DNA from: Desulfovibrio sp. | GTDB lineage: Bacteria; Desulfobacterota; Desulfovibrionia; Desulfovibrionales; Desulfovibrionaceae | Length of the DNA: 64,000 nt | NCBI GenBank assembly: GCA_031279825.1 | Contig: JAITHT010000090.1 | Coordinates: 1 to 64,000 of the forward strand | Direction of reading: 5' to 3' | The notes under the pieces: generated by a model | What the model was told of the DNA's origin: nothing | Database searches by the model: none | What the model saw: the letters and a program-made list of their open reading frames with translations, nothing else | Part shown: in pieces, positions 43,565 to 52,764 of the stretch | Layout of the letters: each line of letters begins with the position of its first letter | How positions within the stretch are numbered: position 1 is the first letter of the stretch | Program-made: the position numbers and the translations under genes

Positions 43565-44860
43565 ATGATAGAGCGCTATACTCGCCCGGAGATGGGCGCG
43601 ATTTGGACCCTGCGTCGCCGTTTCGAAACATGGCTTGCGGTGGAAATCGCCGTCTGTGAGGCATGGAGCCGCCTTGGCGTCATCAGCGGTGCCGACATGG
43701 CGCGTATCCGCGAAAAAGCGGAGGTTGACCCGGATCGCATTCTGGCCATTGAAGAAGAAACCCGCCACGATGTCATCGCCTTTCTTACGGCGTTGGAGGA
43801 GAAGGTCGGCCCTGAAGCCCGTTTTATCCATCTCGGCTGCACGTCCTCCGACATTGTGGATACGGCGGGCGCCATGTTATTGGTGCAGGCCGGCAGAGTG
43901 ATTCTGGGAGGTTTCGACACGCTCCTCCTGACCCTGAAAGAACTCGCCCTCCTCCACAAAGGCTGCCTATGCATGGGCAGGACGCACGGCATTCATGCCG
44001 AACCCACCAGTTTCGGTTTAAAGATGGCGGGATTCTATGCGGAATTCATGCGTCACCGAGAACGTTTTTTTCAGGCGGTGGAAGGCGTGCGCGTGGGTAA
44101 AATTTCCGGAGCCGTGGGAACGTACACCATGCTGACGCCGGAAGTGGAGCGTATCGCTTGCGAGCTTCTCGGGCTTGAGGTGGATCCGGTTTCCACGCAG
44201 ATTGTCCAGCGGGACCGTCATGCCCATTATTTCACCGCGCTGGCTCTGGCGGCCGGCGGGGTGGAGCGGCTGTGCGTGGAGCTTCGGCATTTGCAGCGCA
44301 CCGAGGTGCTGGAAGTTGAAGAAGGCTTCGCCAAAGGGCAGAAAGGTTCTTCCGCCATGCCTCACAAAAAAAATCCCGTTTCCGCGGAAAATATGACCGG
44401 CCTTGCCCGCCTCATCCGCAGCAACTCCCTGGCCGCCATGGAAAATATGGCCCTCTGGCACGAACGGGATATCAGTCACTCGTCTGTTGAGCGCATCATC
44501 ATGCCCGATTCCACCATCCTTATGGATTATATGCTGCACCGGCTGACCGCGCTGCTTGGCGGGTTGCGGGTCATTCCCGAGAATATGCGGCGCAATCTCA
44601 TGGCTTCGTACGGTCTGTTTTTTTCCCAGCGGGTGCTTCTGGCCCTGGTGGAAGAGGCGCATCTTCCCCGGCAACAGGCTTACGAACATGTGCAGCGTCT
44701 GGCCATGCGGAGTTGGGAGAGCCGCAGTTCCTTTCCGGATATCGTGCGCGGCGATGCTTTCATGAGCGGGCATCTGAGCGCGTCCGTCCTGGACAGGCTG
44801 TTTGATTGCGACAGTTATCTTCAGTATGAAGACAGCATTTTTAGGCGGGTGTTCTCCTGA
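43565..44860 (+). CDS. purB: Adenylosuccinate lyase
   Basis: 431 residues of the fumarase/aspartase superfamily, catalysing two steps of purine synthesis. Conserved region 1 is HLGCTSSDIVDTA, region 2 is CMGRTHGIHAEPTSFGLK, and the signature loop SSAMPHKKNPVSAENM (~262) carries the catalytic Ser. Length is normal. The stop overlaps the pyrE start (TGATG). Confidence 0.97.
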   Translation: MIERYTRPEMGAIWTLRRRFETWLAVEIAVCEAWSRLGVISGADMARIREKAEVDPDRILAIEEETRHDVIAFLTALEEKVGPEARFIHLGCTSSDIVDTAGAMLLVQAGRVILGGFDTLLLTLKELALLHKGCLCMGRTHGIHAEPTSFGLKMAGFYAEFMRHRERFFQAVEGVRVGKISGAVGTYTMLTPEVERIACELLGLEVDPVSTQIVQRDRHAHYFTALALAAGGVERLCVELRHLQRTEVLEVEEGFAKGQKGSSAMPHKKNPVSAENMTGLARLIRSNSLAAMENMALWHERDISHSSVERIIMPDSTILMDYMLHRLTALLGGLRVIPENMRRNLMASYGLFFSQRVLLALVEEAHLPRQQAYEHVQRLAMRSWESRSSFPDIVRGDAFMSGHLSASVLDRLFDCDSYLQYEDSIFRRVFS

Positions 44861-45468
44861 TGTCCCCTTCAGAAATATGCGGGACCGATGTCCACGCCCT
44901 TAAGGTCAGGCTGGCCGGCATCCTCTGCGAAAAATCGTATATGGAAGGGGATTTTACCCTCTCTTCCGGCAGGAAAAGCGAGTACTATTTCGATTGCCGC
45001 CAAACCTCCCTGCATCCGGAAGGCGCTTGGCTGATCGGCTCCATTTTTGTGTATATGCTGCGCGGAGTGGATGTTCAGGCGGTCGCCGGCATGACCATGG
45101 GAGCCGATCCGCTGGTTACGGCCACGTCTATGGTAGCCCGCGGCGAAGGCATGTACCTGCCCGCCCTGATAGTGCGCAAGGAGCCGAAAGGGCACGGCGC
45201 CGGCCGCACGGTGGAGGGATTGGCCAATGTTCCCCGGGGATCCGGCGTTGTCATGCTGGAAGATGTTGTCAGCACCGGGGGTTCCGTGCTAAAGGCTTGC
45301 AGACAGGTAGAGGCGGCCGGCCTGCGCGTTCTTTCCGTCATGTGTATCCTGAACCGGCGGGAACCGGGCTGCGCCGAGGCTTTTGCCGGAGAAGGCCGTC
45401 ATTTGCAGGCCATGTATACCCGTGAGGACTTGCTTTCCCTGGCCGGGGGGGCTGGTTCGCCGGCATAG
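44860..45468 (+). CDS. pyrE: Orotate phosphoribosyltransferase
   Basis: 202 residues. The PRPP-binding motif is VVMLEDVVSTGGSVLKA (~129) and the N-terminal region TLSSGRKSEYYFDCR is typical. It converts orotate to OMP. ATG overlaps the purB stop codon, so purB-pyrE form a coupled nucleotide unit. Confidence 0.97.
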   Translation: MSPSEICGTDVHALKVRLAGILCEKSYMEGDFTLSSGRKSEYYFDCRQTSLHPEGAWLIGSIFVYMLRGVDVQAVAGMTMGADPLVTATSMVARGEGMYLPALIVRKEPKGHGAGRTVEGLANVPRGSGVVMLEDVVSTGGSVLKACRQVEAAGLRVLSVMCILNRREPGCAEAFAGEGRHLQAMYTREDLLSLAGGAGSPA

Positions 45469-45642
45469 CGCGCCTTGCGTCGCATATTGCGAAAACGCTT
45501 GCCTCCGCGATGCCCTGCGGCGGGCATCTCCGTCTTGCGGCGGTAAACGCACCCCTGCGGCGCGATATTCTCCGTTTGTCCATGCGTGTCTCTTTTTTGC
45601 CGGAGTCATCACCATGCGGCGGGCGCCTTTCTGGTAAAAAAT

Positions 45643-47424
45643 ATGCAAATCTCGAATGCCATGCCCGATTTTTGCTTTTCGCTTGTTCGCGTCTCTCGTT
45701 GTGTTTCGTTTTTCCGGCCTGCGGCCGTTCTTTTTTTTTACGTATCGTGCGCGGCGTTCTTTGCCTGTGCTTTTCCCGCGCGGGCGGCGGACAATGAAAA
45801 AAGCTCCTGGCGGACGTCCATTGAGGAGCACCATGCCATCCCGGGATACCTGATTGCCGTTGACAAGTCGCGCCAGAGACTGTCTTTGTTCGAGCGGCGC
45901 AGTCCCCTGATGCAGACCCGGTTGCTTTCCTGCACCACCGGGCAGGTTGAGGGAGATAAAGAAAAAGAAGGGGATCTCAAGACGCCCGAAGGCATTTATT
46001 TTGTGGTGCAGCGTATTGAATCCGGCCTTGAATACCTTAAATACGGCAATGAGGCATATACCCTTAATTACCCCAATCCGGTGGACAGAATTCGAAAAAA
46101 GACCGGATACGGCATCTGGATTCACGGCCGGGGGGAACCTCTCGCTCCTTTACAGACGCAAGGGTGCATTTCTCTCAACAATGAGGATCTCGCCTCCATA
46201 AGGGATACGCTGTATCCGGGCGCGCCCGTGGCCCTTACGGAATCCTTTTCCTTTCCTCCGGATGAAGGCGGGCGGGATGTCGCCTCGGCCAGTGTTTTAG
46301 AGAAGCAGGTGCGGGCCTGGGCCAAGGCATGGAGCCAGCGCTCGCCGCTTATGTTCGATTTTTATGACAAGCAGGCGTACAGCATCGCCCAGGGAGAGGA
46401 ATTCTCCCGTTTCCGGGCGCACAAGGAAAGTCTGTTCAAACGGCTTCCCTGGATTCGCAACAGCATTCGCGACATCCAGATACTACGGGGGCCGGGTTAT
46501 TGGGTCACATGGTTCCATCAGGATTACCGGGCGCCCAATTTAAGCACGAGCGGCGTGCGCCGTTTATACTGGGCTCAGGACAGCAAGGGCGATTTTAAAA
46601 TTTTAGGCATGGAGTGGATGCCCGGCATGAGCGCGGGCACACTTCTCGCCTCCGCCGATCCCGCATTGCCCCCCCTGGAGACCCAGGCGCGCGCCGGGCT
46701 GCGGGCGCAGGCATCGCCCTCTTCCACAGGAGAGGGCGGCAGAGACGCCCTTTCGGCCTCCAAGACTGTGGCCGCCCCCGCGGTCGTCGCGGAAGCCGGT
46801 TCCCGGGAAAATCCGGTTGCGGACGGTACCCGGCCGGAAAGCGACGCCGCCGCGCTCACCTCCGCCAAATCGGCGCTTCTGACGCGCTTTGTCGACAGCG
46901 CGCCCGCTTCCGCGGAGACTCTTTCCTCGACGCGCGAGAAGAGCGGCGAAAGCGGCGCGGCTGCGGAGGCGGAAAGCGCATCCGCCGATCGTGGCGGCGA
47001 CGATGCCGCCGCCAAGGGTGACGATCCCGGCAAGGGTGTTGCCGGGGCTTCTTCCGAGGATATCGCGGGTCTTGTTTCCGGTCGGATAGAAGCGTGGCGC
47101 GCGGCTTGGGAAAGCGGGGATATGGATGCCTATCTCGCCTTTTACGCTCCCGGGGCCCGGCAGGGTTCTCGCGCAGGGATTGCCGCGATTCGCGCGCACA
47201 AGCGCGCTTTGTGGAATACAGTCGTCCCCGTGAGCGTCACTCTGGATGATATGCGCATTGCGCTGCTCGACTCCGGCGTTGAGGCGGTCATGCGTCAGGA
47301 CTACAGAGACAGCGGAAGAGGCGGGGATACGGGCGTCAAGACGCTGGTTTTTGAAAATAGCAACGGCCTTTGGCTGATTACGCAAGAAAAATGGAGTCCT
47401 TTGTCTCATGAAGCCCGTCGTTAA
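45643..47424 (+). CDS. Csd6-like L,D-transpeptidase/carboxypeptidase with two NTF2-like domains
   Basis: 593 residues. A long N-terminal hydrophobic signal ends near AFPARAAD. The YkuD domain (~65-215) carries the catalytic HGRGEP...QGCISL with His ~163 and Cys ~175. A first NTF2/SnoaL-like domain follows (~225-330, VRAWAKAWSQRSPLMFDFYD). Then comes an Ala/Ser/Glu-rich linker (~335-480) and a second NTF2-like domain (~485-590, RIEAWRAAWESGDMDAYLAFY). Helicobacter/Campylobacter Csd6 proteins with the same architecture trim peptidoglycan peptides and set curved cell shape. The start is uncertain (45643 or 45661). The next gene overlaps by 17 bp. Confidence 0.85.
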   Translation: MQISNAMPDFCFSLVRVSRCVSFFRPAAVLFFYVSCAAFFACAFPARAADNEKSSWRTSIEEHHAIPGYLIAVDKSRQRLSLFERRSPLMQTRLLSCTTGQVEGDKEKEGDLKTPEGIYFVVQRIESGLEYLKYGNEAYTLNYPNPVDRIRKKTGYGIWIHGRGEPLAPLQTQGCISLNNEDLASIRDTLYPGAPVALTESFSFPPDEGGRDVASASVLEKQVRAWAKAWSQRSPLMFDFYDKQAYSIAQGEEFSRFRAHKESLFKRLPWIRNSIRDIQILRGPGYWVTWFHQDYRAPNLSTSGVRRLYWAQDSKGDFKILGMEWMPGMSAGTLLASADPALPPLETQARAGLRAQASPSSTGEGGRDALSASKTVAAPAVVAEAGSRENPVADGTRPESDAAALTSAKSALLTRFVDSAPASAETLSSTREKSGESGAAAEAESASADRGGDDAAAKGDDPGKGVAGASSEDIAGLVSGRIEAWRAAWESGDMDAYLAFYAPGARQGSRAGIAAIRAHKRALWNTVVPVSVTLDDMRIALLDSGVEAVMRQDYRDSGRGGDTGVKTLVFENSNGLWLITQEKWSPLSHEARR

Positions 47425-48256
47425 AAAGCAGCCTTACAGCATATTGTTCATGCGGGATGATACACCCGTGCGGAGTCTGTCCGTCAGGGGAGGTTGCATT
47501 ACCGCTTTTTTTGTTTTTTTACTTTTGTTGATTGCGGGCGGCGCATTAGGCGTCTGGGGGGGCATACGTTACTGGAAAAAATATAATGTCCTGTCCGATC
47601 TTCATAAACAGCAGGAACGCGAACTGTTGGAAGCCAAGCTGCAACTGGAGCGCTACGTCAATTATGAAATCCTGTTGGAGGCCTCCAACAACGCCGCTCC
47701 GGTCGCTAAAAACGAAGAAATCGGAACAGCCGCTCCCCTTGTCCGACCGCATAACGCCACGCAGGAATCTTCCTCTTTTGCCGCGCGCAACGGTACCCGC
47801 CCGTCCGCGGGCCTCCATGCGAAAAACGGCGGCAATGCCACGATGCCTCTATACAACGCGAGTCTGCCCGTCACACCGGAGGCGTCCGTTGACGCCTCTT
47901 CCCTGCCGCTTGTTTCGAGCGAAACAAGCCCGTTGCGGATTAACGGCTTTGTCGGGCGCGTCGTCAGTTCGCAACGTCTGCGTGTGCGCTATGAGCTTTC
48001 TGCCATTCCTGCCGAGGAGCAAAGGGCTGTTTCCGGCACGGCAAGCTATGTCGCCGTGTTGCATGACGGCACGGAAGCGGAGCTTGCCGTGCAGGATGTC
48101 GGAGACTCCCGTTTTGCCCTATTGCGCATGAAGCCCATGGAGGGCAGCCTGCGTATCCCCCCTCAGACTGCCGTCAATGATATCAACAAGATACAGGTTA
48201 TTCTCAAAATTGACGGGGGAAAGGCGTTTAAAGAAAATTTTCCGCTTACACGTTGA
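47408..48256 (+). CDS. Membrane-anchored periplasmic protein of unknown function
   Basis: 282 residues. One transmembrane segment (~28-53, CITAFFVFLLLLIAGGALGVW), a short coiled coil (~58-85, KQQERELLEAKLQLERY), a Ser/Ala/Thr-rich linker, and a C-terminal beta-rich domain (~175-280). The layout recalls the N-terminal half of M23 peptidase/MreC-like scaffold proteins, but no peptidase motif is present. Overlap with the L,D-transpeptidase gene suggests they act together in the envelope. Family not recognised. Confidence 0.8.
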   Translation: MKPVVKKQPYSILFMRDDTPVRSLSVRGGCITAFFVFLLLLIAGGALGVWGGIRYWKKYNVLSDLHKQQERELLEAKLQLERYVNYEILLEASNNAAPVAKNEEIGTAAPLVRPHNATQESSSFAARNGTRPSAGLHAKNGGNATMPLYNASLPVTPEASVDASSLPLVSSETSPLRINGFVGRVVSSQRLRVRYELSAIPAEEQRAVSGTASYVAVLHDGTEAELAVQDVGDSRFALLRMKPMEGSLRIPPQTAVNDINKIQVILKIDGGKAFKENFPLTR

Positions 48257-48303
48257 CGGGAAATCTGTGGCGTTCAGGGCATTTTTGTGCCTGCCCGGAG
48301 TAT

Positions 48304-48330
48304 AGGGCATTTTCATTGTGAAAATGCCCT
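48304..48330. repeat. Perfect short palindromic repeat
   Basis: AGGGCATTTTCA and TGAAAATGCCCT flank a TTG loop, a perfect 12-bp stem. It lies between the membrane-protein gene and glnS and is followed directly by a second repeated motif (48333-48366). Confidence 0.85.
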
Positions 48331-48332
48331 GA

Positions 48333-48366
48333 GACCGGCAGCGTAAGCGCTGACTTACGTGCACGA
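48333..48366 (+). repeat. Repeat GCGTAAGCGCTGACTT motif, copy 1
   Basis: The sequence around GCGTAAGCGCTGACTTACGT followed by GCACG recurs at 58743-58774 with few differences. Both lie just after a gene end and after a GCCCT arm of the short palindrome, so palindrome plus motif may form one composite element. Confidence 0.7.
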
Positions 48367-48442
48367 GGAGCGGGCGAAACGTGTTTTCGCCGAGGGCGAC
48401 GAGTGCGACGTTTCAAAGTTAATCTGCTCCAGGTGCCGCACC

Positions 48443-50158
48443 ATGATCGATCACGATACAGACACAGCCGCCTCTTCCTCCTCCGATGCTCCGGCAAAGG
48501 ATTTCATCCGCGCCATGGTTGAACGCGACCTGAGCGCGGGGCGTCTCGGACGCACAGTGCATACCCGTTTTCCTCCGGAACCGAACGGCTATCTTCACCT
48601 CGGCCACGCCAAATCCATCTGTCTTAATTTCGGCCTTGCCCGGGAATATAACGGGCTTTGCAATCTGCGTTTTGACGATACCAATCCGCTTAAAGAAAGC
48701 CGGGAGTACGTTGACGCCATCCGCGAGGACGTGCGTTGGCTCGGTTTTGACTGGGAGGATCGCGAATATTACGCTTCCGACTATTTTGAACAACTTTACG
48801 AGTTTGCCGAAAAACTTATCCGCATGGGCAAGGCCTATGTCGATAGTCTTACGGCGGACGAGATTCGCGAATTCCGGGGGACGCTTACCAGACCCGGTAG
48901 AAACAGCCCTTACCGGGAGCGCGGCGTTGAGGAAAATCTCGATCTGTTTCGTCGTATGCGCGCGGGGGAATTTGCCGACGGCGCCCATGTGCTGCGGGCC
49001 AGGATCAATATGGCCTCTCCAAATCTCATCATGCGCGATCCCGCTCTCTACCGCATTCGTAAGGCGCGCCACCACCGTACCGACGAGCGCTGGTGCATTT
49101 ATCCCATGTATGATTATACCCATTGTATTTCCGATTCCCTCGAGGGCGTCACCCATTCCCTGTGTACCCTGGAATTCGTTAACAACCGGGAACTATACGA
49201 CTGGATACTCGAAACATTGGGCATCTACCACCCGGAACAGACGGAATTCGCCCGTTTGAGCATTACCTGTACGGTTCTTTCCAAACGCAAGCTCATTCAG
49301 CTTGTGGAAGAAAAGCGGGTTGCCGGCTGGGACGATCCGCGCATGCCCACGCTTTCGGGGTTGCGCCGCCGGGGAGTGCCGCCGGAGGCTTTGCGCGATT
49401 TTTGCAGTCGTATCGGCGTGGCCCGGGCCGATAATACCGTGGAATACGGCCTGCTGGAATTTTGCGTTCGCGAACGCCTCAACGCCACCGCGCCCAGAGC
49501 CATGGCCGTTCTTAATCCTCTTAAGGTAATCGTCGAGAATTATCCGGAAGATCAGGTGGAATGGTTTGCCTTGCCGCTGATGCCGGATTGTCCGGAAAAA
49601 GGAGTCCGCCGGATCCCATTTTCCCGCGAAATCTGGATTGAACGGGAGGATTTTCGCGAGGATGCGCCCAAAAAATTCTTCCGCCTTGCCCCCGGCAGGG
49701 AGGTTCGCCTGCGCTGCGCCTACTATATTACGTGCAAAGAGGTGCTCAAGGACGCGTCCGGTAATATCACGGGCCTGATATGCACCTACGATCCGCAGAG
49801 CCGGGGCGGCGGCACTCCGGATAACCGGAAGATCAAGGGCACGTTGCACTGGGTGGCCGCTTCCCATTGCCGGAGCATGGAGGTCAGGCTGTACGAACAC
49901 CTGTTCTGCCGGGAAGATCCGGAAAATGTCGAGCCGGATACCAGTTTTCTCGACCTCCTCAACCCGGACTCGCTCAGGATTGTCGAAGGGCTTGCCGATC
50001 CGAGCGTGATTGGCCTTGCGCCCGGCCAATGCCTGCAATTCGAACGGCTTGGTTACTTTACCGTTGATGCGGACTCCACTCCCGAGCATCCCGTGTTTAA
50101 TCGTACGGTAAGCTTGAAGGATACCTGGACCAAGCTCGAAAAAAGAAACGAAGAATAG
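48443..50158 (+). CDS. glnS: Glutaminyl-tRNA synthetase
   Basis: 571-residue class I synthetase. HIGH-type motif PEPNGYLHLGHAKS (~47-60) and KMSKS-type VLSKRKL (~280), with the GlnRS-specific RFDDTNP and the C-terminal beta-barrel anticodon domain. GlnRS presence means that Gln-tRNA can be charged directly. Start at 48443 (MIDHDTDT) is preferred; an open frame extends to 48359 with no better ribosome site. Confidence 0.96.
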   Translation: MIDHDTDTAASSSSDAPAKDFIRAMVERDLSAGRLGRTVHTRFPPEPNGYLHLGHAKSICLNFGLAREYNGLCNLRFDDTNPLKESREYVDAIREDVRWLGFDWEDREYYASDYFEQLYEFAEKLIRMGKAYVDSLTADEIREFRGTLTRPGRNSPYRERGVEENLDLFRRMRAGEFADGAHVLRARINMASPNLIMRDPALYRIRKARHHRTDERWCIYPMYDYTHCISDSLEGVTHSLCTLEFVNNRELYDWILETLGIYHPEQTEFARLSITCTVLSKRKLIQLVEEKRVAGWDDPRMPTLSGLRRRGVPPEALRDFCSRIGVARADNTVEYGLLEFCVRERLNATAPRAMAVLNPLKVIVENYPEDQVEWFALPLMPDCPEKGVRRIPFSREIWIEREDFREDAPKKFFRLAPGREVRLRCAYYITCKEVLKDASGNITGLICTYDPQSRGGGTPDNRKIKGTLHWVAASHCRSMEVRLYEHLFCREDPENVEPDTSFLDLLNPDSLRIVEGLADPSVIGLAPGQCLQFERLGYFTVDADSTPEHPVFNRTVSLKDTWTKLEKRNEE

Positions 50159-50232
50159 GCTTTCCGAAAAAAACAGCGCGTCGCCTTGTCCCGCGCGTTC
50201 GCCTGCACCCTATCGCCGCCGGGGGCGGCATT

Positions 50233-50467
50233 ATCCAAATGAGGTGGCGAAGCCCTTCAGGACTTCGCGTCTCGCGTTTGGGAGGGTTTTTTACCCCTCC
50301 CGAGCTTTCCGCTCAGACTGTGGGGCTAGCGCCCCCATGCCCCCGGTCCGCGCCGGGCAAAAGCCCGGCTGCGTCCTTCCCGGAAAGAAACCGGAGTCCT
50401 TCAGGGCTTAAGTCGGGGCTATATGGCCTTGCGGCCGGGGTTTCAAACCACAAAGGAAGTTCTGATG
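50233..50467 (+). repeat. Structured start-codon repeat, copy 7 (long form)
   Basis: 235-bp plus-strand copy that begins ATCCAAATGAGG and ends AAAGGAAGTTCTGATG. Its ATG (50465-50467) is the argJ start. It carries the same extra module as copy 1 (hairpins GGGGCTAGCGCCCC and GCCGGGC-AAAA-GCCCGGC). It fills the glnS-argJ gap except for 74 bp. Confidence 0.94.
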
Positions 50468-51652
50468 AGAACAGTCATTCCTCAGGGATTTCGTCTGGCG
50501 GTGAGCACGGCCGGCTTTAAAAGAAGCGATCGGCCGGATTTGGCTCTGGCCGTGAGCGATGCGCCCGCGGCCGCGGCCGGGGTGTTCACCTCCAACCTGT
50601 TCAGGGCCGCGCCCGTGCAGGTGGGGCAGGAGATGCTCAGGGAGAGCAAAAGCGCCAGGGCGGTCGTCATCAATACCGGTCAGGCCAACGCCTGCACGGG
50701 TCAACAGGGTCTTGCCGACTGCCGCCGCGCCCGGGAGCTTACGGCCGCGGCCGTGGGCCTGCGCCCCGAAGATATTTTGCCCGCTTCCACAGGCGTTATA
50801 GGCGTGCGTCTGAATATGGAGGCATGGGGGCGCGGCATGTCCGGCCTTGATGACGCGCTCGGTAAAGCCGGCCTTGAAGAATTCGCCGCCGCCATTATGA
50901 CCACGGACGCCTTTCCCAAATATGCCGGCGAGGTTCTCGAGATTCCGGACGGAAAGGTCGTTTTGGCGGGTGTGGCCAAAGGCGCGGGCATGATCTGTCC
51001 CAATATGGCTACGATGCTTTCCCTGGTGCTGTGCGACGCCGCGGTTGATCCCGCCGTCTGGCAGGCCATGTTCGCGCGCGTCGCGGATGCCACGTTCAAT
51101 CGCGCCACTGTGGACGGCGACACCAGCACCAATGATACGCTGTATGGACTGGCCAACGGCGCTTCCGGCATACGTGTGGACAATCCCGCGGATTGCGGGC
51201 GTCTGGAGGCCGCGCTTACCCGTATTCTGTCCGATTTGGCGTACAAGCTCGTGCAGGACGGCGAAGGGGCCACCAAGGTCATGCGCATCCGGGTGACGGG
51301 CGCGCGTCACGATAAGGATGCCGAGTTGGCGGCGCGCGCGGTGGGACATTCACAGCTTGTGAAAACAGCCATGTACGGCAAGGACGCCAACTGGGGACGC
51401 ATCGTCTGCGCTCTGGGCCGCTCGGGCGCCGTTTTTGAGCCGGAACGGGCTCGTGTCAGCGTCTGCGGTCTGGAGATTTTCTCCCATGAGCAGCCCGCCT
51501 CCCGGGATTATGACGCTTTGCTGCGAGAGCCTTTGCAAAAACGCGATATAGAGCTGGACATATCCCTGGGAGACGGTCCGGGTCGCTATATCCTCCTTGC
51601 GTCGGATCTCACCCACGAATACGTCACCATCAACGCCGATTATCGCAGTTAA
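50465..51652 (+). CDS. argJ: Bifunctional glutamate N-acetyltransferase / ornithine acetyltransferase
   Basis: 395 residues of the arginine pathway. The precursor self-cleaves before the Thr in CPNMATMLS (~181), which becomes the nucleophile. KGAGMICPN and NGASGIRV-type regions and the C-terminal ATKVMRIRVTGA are conserved. The start codon and ribosome site are from repeat copy 7; in-frame extension upstream would only add TTKEVL-type repeat translation. Confidence 0.96.
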   Translation: MRTVIPQGFRLAVSTAGFKRSDRPDLALAVSDAPAAAAGVFTSNLFRAAPVQVGQEMLRESKSARAVVINTGQANACTGQQGLADCRRARELTAAAVGLRPEDILPASTGVIGVRLNMEAWGRGMSGLDDALGKAGLEEFAAAIMTTDAFPKYAGEVLEIPDGKVVLAGVAKGAGMICPNMATMLSLVLCDAAVDPAVWQAMFARVADATFNRATVDGDTSTNDTLYGLANGASGIRVDNPADCGRLEAALTRILSDLAYKLVQDGEGATKVMRIRVTGARHDKDAELAARAVGHSQLVKTAMYGKDANWGRIVCALGRSGAVFEPERARVSVCGLEIFSHEQPASRDYDALLREPLQKRDIELDISLGDGPGRYILLASDLTHEYVTINADYRS

Positions 51653-51768
51653 CGCGACGTACGCTCAATATGCGCCCTGTTTTGCCCCCGCCCGCGGCCA
51701 TGCCGTAAACCGTGCCGCTTCGGCATATATGAAATGCTCCAAGCCTGACCCGCTCTGAACATTACCCC

Positions 51769-51797
51769 TTGCTTTGCGGACGCTTTGCGCTTATTCT
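51769..51797 (+). promoter_or_regulatory. Sigma-70 promoter giving a probably leaderless zapB mRNA
   Basis: TTGCTT (51769-51774) and TATTCT (51792-51797) are 17 bp apart. The start site expected about 7 bp downstream coincides with the zapB ATG at 51805, and no ribosome site precedes that ATG. Confidence 0.55.
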
Positions 51798-51804
51798 AGC
51801 TCCT

Positions 51805-52035
51805 ATGGAACTACTCGATCTTCTCGAACAACGCGTAAGCGTGCTTCTCGCCAGGGTGGAAAGCTTGTCCGCCGAGAACGCTTCCTTACAACGGGGCAGG
51901 GCTGAAGAACTCTCCGCCCTGGCAGACGAGAACGCGTCCTTGCGAAATGAACTGGAAAAGGAACAGGCGCGGAATAACGCCGCTCTCAAGCGTGTTGCGG
52001 CGCTTGTAGAACGCATTAAAGAGCAAACGGACTGA
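51805..52035 (+). CDS. zapB: ZapB-like coiled-coil cell-division protein
   Basis: 76 residues, a single continuous heptad coiled coil (LLDLLEQRVSVLLARVESLSAEN and following). The DUF904/ZapB type next to zapA supports a role in FtsZ-ring bundling. No Shine-Dalgarno is present; see the promoter at 51769. Followed after 11 bp by zapA. Confidence 0.8.
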   Translation: MELLDLLEQRVSVLLARVESLSAENASLQRGRAEELSALADENASLRNELEKEQARNNAALKRVAALVERIKEQTD

Positions 52036-52046
52036 ATAGTAATGCC

Positions 52047-52313
52047 ATGCGCAGCCACACCCTTGAAGTGCTGGGGCTTGAAGTCTCTTTTAAGGCTGAA
52101 GCCGACCCCAGACGGATTGAGCGCGCGCGGGCGTTGCTTGAAGAGCGGTGTGCAAGACTGTCGCGGCACGGCAAACCGTTAAGCAAAGAAAAGCTGCTTA
52201 CCTTTCTTGCCCTCTCTCTCGCCGATGACGTCTTGTTGTTGCAGGATGAAAGGGGCGAATACACAAAGCGTATGCAAAAACTTTTAGCCAATATGGAAAC
52301 ATTGACGGAATAA
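52047..52313 (+). CDS. zapA: Cell division protein ZapA
   Basis: 88 residues with the FtsZ-binding N-terminal beta-hairpin region (LEVLGLEVSFKAEADPRRI) and a C-terminal coiled coil. It promotes FtsZ protofilament bundling. No strong ribosome site, so translation may be coupled to zapB. 6S RNA follows 23 bp downstream, as in many proteobacteria. Confidence 0.88.
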   Translation: MRSHTLEVLGLEVSFKAEADPRRIERARALLEERCARLSRHGKPLSKEKLLTFLALSLADDVLLLQDERGEYTKRMQKLLANMETLTE

Positions 52314-52336
52314 CCGTTATCAGGAGAAAGGCAGCT

Positions 52337-52513
52337 TACCCTGGAGCGCACGTGGCGGCTGTCGTCGCTGGCCTCACAAGTATCAAGTCAAGGGATATGT
52401 CCGCAATTCGGTGTGCAAGCCCGGCATGACCGGGAAGCCTTAAGGTTGTCCAATATCCCACCGTAGGAGATAGAGGTCCTGCGGGAGGATAGCCGCACGG
52501 CCCGTCCGGGGTA
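52337..52513 (+). ncRNA. ssrS: 6S RNA (RNA polymerase regulator)
   Basis: The ~177-nt segment starts TACCCTGGA and ends TCCGGGGTA, which pair as a closing stem. Internal complementary stretches give the long, bulged rod typical of 6S RNA. A T-run (CTTTTTT) follows for termination. Position between zapA and a division/RNA gene (here rny) is the conserved genomic place of ssrS. The RNA binds sigma-70 holoenzyme as a promoter mimic. There is no coding potential in the region. Confidence 0.78.
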
Positions 52514-52764
52514 CTTTCTCTTTTTTCATACGCTCCCAGAATGATAGTCATTTCCGGGGACCATCGCTCTCTGCTTTTCCCTGCGATGCCTTGCGTTGTC
52601 CGGGAAAAAGCGGGCATTTTTATTGTGTCTTGCGGCGCAACGCGTTGATCGCGTACCGCGTTTTACGGGTTCGAACGCCGAAAGGCCGGCGGGCGGTCCA
52701 CATCGCGACAGAGCGTTTCTTCACAGGCGCGTCGGCACACCTGGTTGTCCTTTTTGAGGTTATC

